From Niebla homalea (Eukaryota; Ascomycota; Lecanoromycetes; Lecanorales; Ramalinaceae), in NCBI GenBank assembly GCA_019925105.1, contig JAHGAU010000009.1, forward strand, positions 744,001 to 808,000: a stretch of DNA of 64,000 nucleotides. The letters are read 5' to 3'. Below are positions 56,139-64,000 of this stretch, piece after piece. The notes under the pieces are model-generated. The model saw only the letters and a program-made list of their open reading frames with translations, was not told the origin of the DNA and searched no databases. The position numbers and the translations under genes were made by a program. How positions within the stretch are numbered: position 1 is the stretch's first letter; each line of letters starts with the position of its first letter.

Positions 56139-56580
56139 GGCTACCTATGGAACACTTTTGGGGAATGCGATACCCTTTGATTGTGTGCTGTGAAGACAAA
56201 GACAAGCCTTTCCTTGCAGCTCTTTGGAAAAGGATATACTGTAAGCGTCTGCAATGCAAGAAGAGGATTTTGTGGGTAAAATCACGTATTCAGGAAAGTA
56301 GGGGGGAATAATCAGAGCTCCAATATGGGATTTCGATTGTTTACATGGGTCGGAGGGGCAATGATGATGTGCCAAGCATTCGCAATTAGCTTCAAATAAC
56401 TGCGTAGTTCTACACCAATGAATCCATGTTTGTGATCGAGTGTTTGAAACGTGATCGTGTTGCGAACGCGACGTGCGCAGACATCGTAGCCAAGTGTTTT
56501 GAAGATGTGAGTTGAGGGAACACCTTGGCAACAAGGACTCTCGTAGAAGACTTCAGTTGAAGAGTGGCTCAGCTACAATT
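56139..56580. promoter_or_regulatory. Bidirectional promoter between UBC11 and CHK1
   Basis: A 442-bp spacer between two cell-cycle genes. An ACGCGA element at 56466-56471 resembles the MCB site of G1/S promoters but lacks the final T of ACGCGT. No other motif is clear. Confidence 0.45.
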
Positions 56581-58266
56581 ATGATTGCCCACTCGCAACT
56601 CGCTCCCTTGCCCAGCCAGCTACCTTTTCGCATTGTCTCCAAGACGATTGGGCAAGGAGCTTACGCTTGGTTGGTTGGGCTTACTCACTTACATCAGCAA
56701 GTGAATATGGGCTGATCGACATCCAGCATCAAAAAGGCCGCTCCCCCTGATGCTCCCAAGCCTGTCTTTGCCGTCAAATTCATCAACAAGGACTATGCCG
56801 TCCGCCATGGCCGGCTCACGAAGAAGCAATTGGACGTCGAAGTCAGCCTGCACGCAAGTTTGAAGCAGCATCGCAACATTGTGGCATTCTTCGCCAGCGG
56901 TGAAGACTCACAATGGCGATGGATAGCGATGGAATTGGCTGAGGGCGGGGACCTCTTCGACAAGATTGAGTCGGATGTTGGTGTTGGCGAAGACATCGCG
57001 CATCTATACTTTACACAGCTCATCAGCGCTGTGACCTATATGCACAGCAAAGGGGTCAGCCATCGCGACATAAAACCTGAGAATATCCTGCTCTCAGCAG
57101 AAGGCAACCTTAAAATCGCCGACTTTGGATTAGCCGCGCTCTTCGAATACAACGGCCAGCGAAAATTATGCACTACGAGCTGCGGCAGTCCGCCCTATAC
57201 TGCCCCGGAAGTGGTCACTTGTGATCACAAAGAGAAGAAGAGGTTGGATCACGGCTACCAGGGCAATTTGGTCGACGTCTGGTCATGTGCTGTTGTTCTC
57301 TTCGTTCTTTTGGTTGGCAATACGCCATGGGATGAACCGCTCGATCGCAGCCTTGAATTCAGCGAGTATGTGAGCACGGATGGGCGCCCAGACGATGAGC
57401 TTTGGCACAATCTGCCTGACCAAACTTTACCTCTATTACGAGGCATGATGAAGGTGGAACCCTCGGAACGTATGCCACTGCAGGACATCCAGCGCCATCC
57501 CTGGTTCCGGAGGAGCAATCCGTACCTTGGCTCATCTGGCGCGCTTGCAAATCCTGTCGGACTAGCAACCCAGATGTTCGAAAGCATGCGCATCGACTTT
57601 TCGCATGATCCGGTAGCGTCGCAACACAGCCAACGACCTGCTCATGGTGCCGGGCTTGATGCCATGGACGTCGACATTGTGAAGGATGATAACGATGCTA
57701 CCACCCCTCGACATGAGATCATGTTCGACCGGGAAACCAGGCTTGAGAGTTATGACGCGCTCTCGAATGTCCCTAGTATTGGTAGCTGGGACGAGCAGCT
57801 GGCTGAAGAGCCAACTTGTTCCCAATTCTCCAATGTGCCTCGCGTACCCTTAACCAGAACGCAGTTCGCTCGACAATTTCGGGACATTCTTCCGTCTCAC
57901 TCCCTGACTCGCTTCTTCTCCTTCTGGCCGAACGAAAAGCTGCACAGGACCCTCTGCAATGCCCTGGAGATGCTTCGCATACAACCCGCAGCAGCTTCGC
58001 AGCTCTCAGGTGTTGGAGACGGCACGGCTTTAGCCCCCATCAAGATCAGATGGACGGACGGACGCAATTGCGCCTTGATTGGAGATATCGTCATTAACAG
58101 TATGATGGGCATCCATGGGCAGGTGCTTGAGGTGAATTTTGTAAAGGCAAAGGGAGACCCATTGGAGTGGCGAAGGCTGTTCAAGAATGTCGTCGTACTC
58201 AGCAAGGAGGCTGTCTTCAGACCTGACGAAAGCATGGATTCGCTCTCACAGATGAGTGTACAGTGA
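56581..58266 (+). CDS. CHK1: Checkpoint kinase Chk1
   Basis: Two exons (56581..56669, 56727..58266) give 542 aa. Chk1 is the DNA-damage and replication checkpoint kinase that restrains Cdc25. The glycine loop is IGQGAYAC across the junction, the ATP lysine is Lys47, the catalytic loop is HRDIKPEN from His142, and DFG starts at Asp162 with a CTTSCGSPPYTAPEV activation segment lacking an activation-loop phosphosite. The C-terminal region (SLTRFFSFWPNEKLHRTL to FVKAKGDPLEWRRLFKNVV) matches the Chk1 regulatory KA1-like domain. The lack of SQ/TQ clusters in the linker was not examined in detail. It is divergent from UBC11. Confidence 0.94.
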
Positions 58267-59034
58267 CACTTGTAAGTTCTCATGTGGGGGTACAATAACA
58301 CAGGCGATCCATCGACTCCTCGGCACTTTTCGAATGCTAGAGTGTCGAGACACTAGACAATTCACCACTTTCAGCACTCTAATTTGTGCTTGTCAAACCA
58401 AGCGCTCTATGACTCCTCAAAGCGAGTGGCAAATTCAAACACCTGTTGGTGATAGTCCAGCGACTGAATCAGACTCCCCTCTACTGTAAGTGTCAAGTGA
58501 GCAGAAGGACAAGTGCAATAGATTCAAGTGAAGCTTGCAATGCAATTCCGCGTAAATGGGTAGCTTGAGCCTTTCAAGCTCTTCAATATGAAGGCAAAGC
58601 GATAACTAGGTTGGTGGTAGATGAGAAACAACTGCCTCACCCTTGGTGCTTTCCTGAATGGGACATGTAGTGCAATCCACCATTGAGAGTTTTAATGACC
58701 CTTCATCCTCATCAAGAAGACCGTCTCTATCGGTCATGATAATCATATCATACCGTCGCAAACAAGAACAGGGTATTGTTGTGTTGTTGCTGTACTTTCA
58801 TCACGCCTCGATGATGACCGTCGCGACTTGTTTTAACCCCCTCGCAAACCTTTTTCTTCTTATATACATTTCCACCTTGATACCCAAGCGCCACTTCATA
58901 CAAGTAAGCCATTGGCCAAGCTCTTCAGCTGACACTTCTCATCACGTTGTAAAAGATCACTTGCCTCTACATTCATTCCTTTCCATTCATCGCTCAACAA
59001 ACATTCTCTCAGCAGCATCACTCTAGTTCCTCCA
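58267..59034. other. Intergenic region upstream of the serine-rich gene
   Basis: A 768-bp spacer between two plus-strand genes. It includes the CHK1 3' UTR and the promoter of the large serine-rich gene. A 14-bp imperfect palindrome, AGTGTC-GA-GACACT, lies at 58341-58354. The last ~150 bp are pyrimidine-rich, as in many fungal leaders. Confidence 0.45.
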
Positions 59035-62000
59035 ATGCCACCCATTTCTAACAAGATTGGGAGACTTTTCAGGAGGGAGGAAGAGCAAGAGCGCACACCT
59101 CCAAAAGCGTTGTATGACGACCTCGAAAGTGCACACGAGTCAATTGCTCGGAATTCAAGCTCATCTCATCTTCCAACACCTTCTCCAGTTCCGGTGCCCT
59201 CAAGCCTTATGCTTCGACCTTCTAGTCCCTCGCCAATTCCAAAGACTTCCGTGAGAGGACTTGCTTCGCGTTTCAACTCGACCCCGACTCCAGTCCAGCC
59301 ACCCAAATCCTCGCCCATCGGCCTTCAAAAGGTCATCATACATCACAACGAAACACGCATGAGGCCTCAGACGCTGGGCCAAGCCTCGAATATGGCTTTG
59401 ACGCAAAGCTCGATCATGCCGGAGTCTGATGCTAGCGACTCAATAACCAATGATGGCTCGCCATCGCATCGGCTCCAACCGCTTTCATCCAACTCAAAGA
59501 CCCTTGGCCATGAACATGAGCAGGTCTCACCCGACGCTGATGGTCATCTGATGGTCATCACCAGGGACGACGGGCCTCAGGGACTGGTGACGAGCGACAC
59601 TGTCGACAGTATCCTGACGAGTTATGGTCAGCACCCCTCAGCACAGTTGCCCGGAACTCCACAACGACCAGTGTCTAGCAACATTGACGCCTTTGCTGTT
59701 CGGGAAGCTTCCACGACACGAAATGAAGGCTCAGCGGTATCTTCGCAGCCAGACTTTGAGATTCACAACTGCAACTGCGTAGAGTCTAGTTTACCGAAGC
59801 ACACATTTACAGCTTCGGACCCGTCCCACCCTCTGAGCAATAAAGAAGGAGCACGGGTCGATGAAGGCGACTACCACTCGTCTAGAATGCATGCATCGCA
59901 GAATTTCAGGGCTATCCCGCTCCCAAACTTGCAATCATTTGCTTGGAGTCCTTGCCCAAGTGAATACTCAGAAGAGGACGACGTGAGTGCCTTTGATCAT
60001 AATAAACCTGATCTCCGCGAACCGTCAAGGTCAAAGTCCAACGTTCATATCATTTCCGAACGTACAACTTCCCCATCAGGATCTTACGGAAACACCCGCA
60101 ATCTTCTAAACCTCTCAGGGTCTGGGACTTCTCGAGATGCAAGTTCACACAGTCATGTTGCCCAAGCATCTTTACTGGGCGTTGATCCAGGATTACCGAG
60201 GAACATACGCCACTCCATAGGTCCCTCGACCGCTGACAGTCATGAGCCAATCTATCACAAGACTGGACGCTTTTCTGGAATCGTCTCAGACGGCACATCA
60301 TCGCGTCCAATGTCGGAGGCAGAGATGGTAGAATCTTTGAGCGATCTGGTGAAGGCTGCTTTAAGAGCGCCAACTTCGAGTGGCGCCAGCAGTGTGGCGG
60401 AACCGAGAAGCTCTGTGAGTGAAGGGAGAATACTGGCACGTCAGGCGGCCGCCGCGTTACTAGGAGCGCGTGCAGGAGATCTTGCAATAGAATTAGGGCT
60501 TGCTGACAGTCTGACGTCTTCGTCAACAAATGGATATCATGCCACTGCTCCTAGTGGCCGCAAAGATCGAGGCGATTTGCACAAGATTACAAGTGGGTCC
60601 AAACCTCGCTCAGGGACCCCGCCGGGACTTCGTAGAAGGAACACCCCCCCAAAGTCGAATGAACTTTGCAATGCTCGACCGCCGCTGTTCAGAAAAGATA
60701 GCAGATTGGCCAGGGCCGCCGCGGCTGCAGGGGTGAAAGAGCACGGTCGCTTGGGGAGAGCGATGGCTAATTCTCCAGAGCGAGATTGGATCACAGAGAC
60801 AGACGTGAAGACTAGTGGTGAAACCACGGGGCTTGTCAAAGATGAGACGACTACCAGCAGCAGTATTGCAGACATGTCAGACTCTGTGGAGTTATCGCAC
60901 GACAGTCAACAGCAATTGGAGCTAAAGGGCGCCAATGGAATCCCTACCTGCCCGAAGCATCCGCGATATCATAACTCCTTTTCTCTTCACAAGAACACGA
61001 AAACTGGATTTGTCGGGCTAACTCAAGACATTCTGTCGAGGGAAGGGACTCGGATTCACGATGATCAGAGTTCATCAGATCGAAGCTTCACAAGTCCTGG
61101 TCCAGGCCCCTTCTACCAGCATCCACAGCCGTTGACAAAGGACCATCCGCACCCAATGAGTACTTCGCCGCGGATGACACCATCCCGTGTCGAGCTCAGG
61201 CCAATGCCGCAGGAGCACGGTCAGTTGCCAACGACGCACGAGAAGCGCCTGCAACAAGAATTGACTGGCTCAGACATCTCCTATGTCTCGAGTGAGTTCG
61301 ACGAACAAGATGCCCACGAGCAGTTTCACAATTCTACAGGCAGTGTGTTCCAGTTGAGTCAAGCCCCAGACCAAGAACAGGAAGAATCGGTTCCACTGAG
61401 AAGACTGCGTCGTTTCCCATCGTCGACATGGCTGAGCACAGTATCCGAAGCGCAATCTCCAGAGTCCTCACCTCGCGATCGAGTGAGCAGCTTCCAGAAG
61501 ATGGCATCAGCAGGGCCCAGAGGGAACGTGACGGGAACGCTTGACGGGGATGGAGCACGGGAGGTTGGCAGTAGCCTCGCGGATGCAAGCAGCCCAGTCG
61601 CAAGATTCTCAAGCAGTCCGCCGGTCCTTGTGGGTTCGCCACCCGAGCATCTGTTGAAGTCCGCAAGTGGCAACGGATACACCCCCATCTCAAAACCTGG
61701 AGATGCTGTCCTAGCTTTTCATCGTCATCTTGAGGGCCATAATGTCGACGAAACCTCTGCTTGGATGCAAGAAGCCTCGCGGGGCCAGGATTCCTTTGAT
61801 TTTATTGCGTACGATAGCGATGGCAAGCCTTCTCCTGCTTGGGAGGACTCTTCCTCTAGTCAGGCCTACCAACGGCGGAACAGGACAGCTTCTGGGTTTG
61901 GAAAGCGCTATTTCGAAGGGTCTCAGAAGGCTAAGCGCGGTTCATCCGAGGAGGACGAGAAGATCGACTGGCTCAAATATCTTCGCCCCAGACGAGGCAC

Positions 62001-62637
62001 TCGACGGCAAACCGATCGTCATAGCTCTCCAGGTCAGTATGCAAGCAATGACATCGCTACACGAGTAATCACCAAAGGCTTGGTAGCAGAGCCAACGGAT
62101 CCTAGCGCAGACACCAACCATGTTCAACGCGATGAGGCTTTCGAGGATATTGAGAAGCGCCAGGACGGAACGTTGGAGATCTCCCCAACTCGCGCTCGCT
62201 CATCTGAGCATGACGCTACCGAAGCAACTCGGCCTATCTCGTTCAATGGTACTGTGTATACCAGGGTGCCGCCCCCAATACTTGACCATCCGGTGTACGG
62301 ACCCAGAGATCGGCGCAGAATTGACTCCCAATATGCGATTCTACACGCCGGATTTGACGCACGTCAATCATCCCCGCACCTGTATGGTTTTGCTTGTGAA
62401 ACAAATTCTGGGACGAAGCGATTCTCGATCCTATTTGGAGGTCTTTGCACCGTGCTCTTCATCCTCGGGCCACTGTATGGGCATGGACACCTAGACGGAT
62501 GCATGAAATGGTACTCAGATGGACGGTGTCCGGCGTTCCCGAGGAAATACAAACTCATCGTGTTATTGTGCAGCTACATGGCTATCGTCCTAGTGGTGGT
62601 GGGCCTTACCTTGGCAATGATACTCATCAGCAGATGA
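59035..62637 (+). CDS. Large serine-rich protein with C-terminal membrane hairpin
   Basis: A single exon of 1200 aa. Residues 1-1090 are low-complexity, rich in Ser, Pro, His and Gln, with Ser/Thr-Pro sites that suit phosphorylation and no recognisable enzymatic domain. Patches such as QAAAALLGARAGDLAIELG and LARAAAAAGVKEHGRLGRAM look helical and may be conserved. The C terminus has a RVPPPILDHPVYGPRDRRRIDSQ-like lead-in, then two hydrophobic segments (FSILFGGLCTVLFILGPLYG and LIVLLCSYMAIVLVVVGLTL) separated by a short loop with two cysteines. A tail-anchored or hairpin membrane protein with a large cytosolic domain is likely. I think it belongs to an uncharacterised fungal serine-rich family, but I cannot name it with certainty. 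Confidence 0.85.
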   Translation: MPPISNKIGRLFRREEEQERTPPKALYDDLESAHESIARNSSSSHLPTPSPVPVPSSLMLRPSSPSPIPKTSVRGLASRFNSTPTPVQPPKSSPIGLQKVIIHHNETRMRPQTLGQASNMALTQSSIMPESDASDSITNDGSPSHRLQPLSSNSKTLGHEHEQVSPDADGHLMVITRDDGPQGLVTSDTVDSILTSYGQHPSAQLPGTPQRPVSSNIDAFAVREASTTRNEGSAVSSQPDFEIHNCNCVESSLPKHTFTASDPSHPLSNKEGARVDEGDYHSSRMHASQNFRAIPLPNLQSFAWSPCPSEYSEEDDVSAFDHNKPDLREPSRSKSNVHIISERTTSPSGSYGNTRNLLNLSGSGTSRDASSHSHVAQASLLGVDPGLPRNIRHSIGPSTADSHEPIYHKTGRFSGIVSDGTSSRPMSEAEMVESLSDLVKAALRAPTSSGASSVAEPRSSVSEGRILARQAAAALLGARAGDLAIELGLADSLTSSSTNGYHATAPSGRKDRGDLHKITSGSKPRSGTPPGLRRRNTPPKSNELCNARPPLFRKDSRLARAAAAAGVKEHGRLGRAMANSPERDWITETDVKTSGETTGLVKDETTTSSSIADMSDSVELSHDSQQQLELKGANGIPTCPKHPRYHNSFSLHKNTKTGFVGLTQDILSREGTRIHDDQSSSDRSFTSPGPGPFYQHPQPLTKDHPHPMSTSPRMTPSRVELRPMPQEHGQLPTTHEKRLQQELTGSDISYVSSEFDEQDAHEQFHNSTGSVFQLSQAPDQEQEESVPLRRLRRFPSSTWLSTVSEAQSPESSPRDRVSSFQKMASAGPRGNVTGTLDGDGAREVGSSLADASSPVARFSSSPPVLVGSPPEHLLKSASGNGYTPISKPGDAVLAFHRHLEGHNVDETSAWMQEASRGQDSFDFIAYDSDGKPSPAWEDSSSSQAYQRRNRTASGFGKRYFEGSQKAKRGSSEEDEKIDWLKYLRPRRGTRRQTDRHSSPGQYASNDIATRVITKGLVAEPTDPSADTNHVQRDEAFEDIEKRQDGTLEISPTRARSSEHDATEATRPISFNGTVYTRVPPPILDHPVYGPRDRRRIDSQYAILHAGFDARQSSPHLYGFACETNSGTKRFSILFGGLCTVLFILGPLYGHGHLDGCMKWYSDGRCPAFPRKYKLIVLLCSYMAIVLVVVGLTLAMILISR

Positions 62638-63822
62638 TGAACGACCCGGTTTGTGGAGGATGCACAGCCTCAAAGGTATGAGCTGCTCAGCAGAGTACCG
62701 CAGACGAAGATCGGTCAAAGGCTGCCGGATGAAAAAGCAGTAAGCAATGAGCAATGTTCGACACGAGTTTGCATCTCAGCGCTGGAATAATCTTTTGCAA
62801 AGGATACACCTGACCTGGTAGAGGCTGTAAGAAGAGAACGGAGCAAGGAAGACGGCATCTTTACTATTGATCTCATTGCTTGAGTTTTGTGTAATCACCT
62901 AATGGACGCAACGAGGCTTACACAAGGGGTGACTGCATGTTACCATAGATTTCTCGTGCTGTCCATTTCAGGTCAAACCAAATCAAGCCGCATTTGAACA
63001 ATATTAAATGTCTATCTCATCCACAGAAGATAGCCAGTGTACTGAAATATACAGTTATATGCTCTAAAATACACGTATCATGCGACTGTCTCGAGTGTCT
63101 TGGCAACGTCTACAACAATACAACAGTATGCTTGTCGCCTAACCCCTACAACAGTAAGGGCTGACGCCTACCACTACGACAAGGTGGCTTGGGTGGCGAG
63201 CCCAGCAACCCTGCTTGACGAACGACTTGATTGTCGGAGACGTTAGCTATGCTATTAGGCTGTGCTGCGACGTTCACCATGGTGGTCCTTCGGTCCCTCG
63301 GGTACTTCTTGTTGATCTGGAGTAGTAGGAGAGGTGTACACGCAAACGAACTGACGATTTTGCATGTGACGAAAAGGGTGCACGTACATCCATATCCCTG
63401 CATATCCGTGAGTAGTGCAGTCGAGGTAATCAGACGGGTTTTTGACGAACCCGTGTTGATCTGCTATTCAAATGTTGCGGACAGCCAATGCTCTGCATCA
63501 AGTAGATCAAAAGTTCGCCCGAGCTGCACAACATCCCAAATGCTTCGACAGTCGCTGAATGCGATCTGCCGATCGCTGCCAACTCAAGCGGTGAACAAGC
63601 TGCATAAGACGACAAGTGTTGGGCGTTTGGGGGCTGCGATACCGATGCCCATTGGCCGATGTATCATCAGTCAATCGCTCAATGCGCCGTGGCGCGAGGT
63701 TTGGTGGGGTCACAAATGAAGGAATTACAGCCTTGTGTAAATCTGCTCTTTGGATCTCGCAACTCTTTCGCAATTGCTTCATTCAGGCTCGGTGGATTCG
63801 CAATGGAATGAGATACATTTAG
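62638..63822. other. Gene-poor region near the right edge
   Basis: About 1.2 kb with no supported gene. The left part should be the 3' UTR of the serine-rich gene. A 162-codon plus-strand frame (63231-63719) and overlapping minus-strand frames show no recognisable product and no splice logic. It could also hold the promoter of a gene that continues past the window. Confidence 0.45.
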
Positions 63823-64000
63823 ATGAGTCTGCTGCTGGAATATCAACAACGGTCCAACTCGTCAGACTTCCGCATCATGCTCAGAGATACCAAGAGACCG
63901 CAAAGGAAGACAGGCAAATCAAGGTCCAAGTCTGTACTCCTGGAACCACGTTTGAGTGTGTCATCCTCCCAACGCGCCCAGGAGAATGTGGAACTTCTGC
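63823..64000 (+). CDS. Possible start of a gene cut by the window edge
   Basis: An ATG at 63823 opens a frame that stays open to the last base (59 codons). The peptide is rich in Arg, Ser and Gln (SLLLEYQQRSNSSDF start) with no recognisable domain. It may be chance or the first exon of a right-hand neighbour. Confidence 0.2.
   Translation, partial: MSLLLEYQQRSNSSDFRIMLRDTKRPQRKTGKSRSKSVLLEPRLSVSSSQRAQENVELL

Noticed and set aside
63231..63719. 162-codon frame near the right edge
   Set aside because: No recognisable product; composition and lack of splice context suggest chance.
1..64000. Search for transposons, CRISPR arrays and biosynthetic clusters
   Set aside because: No transposase, reverse transcriptase, regular spacer repeat, polyketide synthase or NRPS domain was seen on either strand.

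Overview
The window is about 64 kb of nuclear DNA from a filamentous ascomycete (Pezizomycotina). The evidence is short GT-AG introns (mostly 45-75 nt), dense genes on both strands, a ribosomal-promoter HomolD box, and families largely confined to these fungi (DUF3605/GIG1-like, DUF8004-like, an Fn3 membrane protein, a sterol glucosyltransferase with a ubiquitin-interacting tail). I cannot name the genus. I see no transposons, CRISPR arrays, rRNA, convincing tRNA genes or a secondary-metabolite cluster.

Layout. 0.2-4 kb: a GIG1-like gene converging on a DUF8004-like gene. 5.6-8.4 kb: an NNP nitrate/nitrite transporter converging on a DUF1330-like gene. 8.8-13.1 kb: a 1309-aa sterol-glucosyltransferase-like protein with UIM repeats. 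13.7-21.4 kb: SWD1 (COMPASS) divergent from RPB1 (RNA polymerase II). 21.9-29 kb: THG1, a G-patch protein and an Fn3/coiled-coil membrane protein. 29.6-33.9 kb: PAH1 (lipin), TAF9 and CMC1. 34.2-39 kb: HIS4 and MPP-beta. 39.1-43.2 kb: SDH4, a short-chain dehydrogenase, UTP11 and RPL31. 43.5-49.8 kb: ATG2. 50.4-55.2 kb: an ADGF/ADA2-type adenosine deaminase divergent from a concentrative nucleoside transporter. 55.5-58.3 kb: UBC11/UBE2C divergent from CHK1. 59-62.6 kb: a large serine-rich protein with a C-terminal membrane hairpin.

Several neighbours share a promoter and a job: SWD1/RPB1 (transcription), MPP-beta/SDH4 (mitochondria), UTP11/RPL31 (ribosomes), adenosine deaminase/CNT (purine salvage) and UBC11/CHK1 (cell cycle). 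Candidate regulatory sites fit these roles: a HomolD box in the ribosomal promoter, a Gcn4/CPC1-type TGAGTCA before HIS4, a CCAAT box between the mitochondrial genes, and a 9-bp inverted repeat with a CCAAT loop between SWD1 and RPB1.

Most of the window is conserved housekeeping content. The points most worth a second look are the purine-salvage pair, an altered nitrate signature in the transporter, a uORF whose stop overlaps the TAF9 start, two GC-AG introns, an 18-nt microexon in SDH4, and a 185-codon open in-frame extension upstream of the Fn3 protein. Exon boundaries were derived by hand from splice consensus, reading phase and family conservation; no alignment or transcript data were available.
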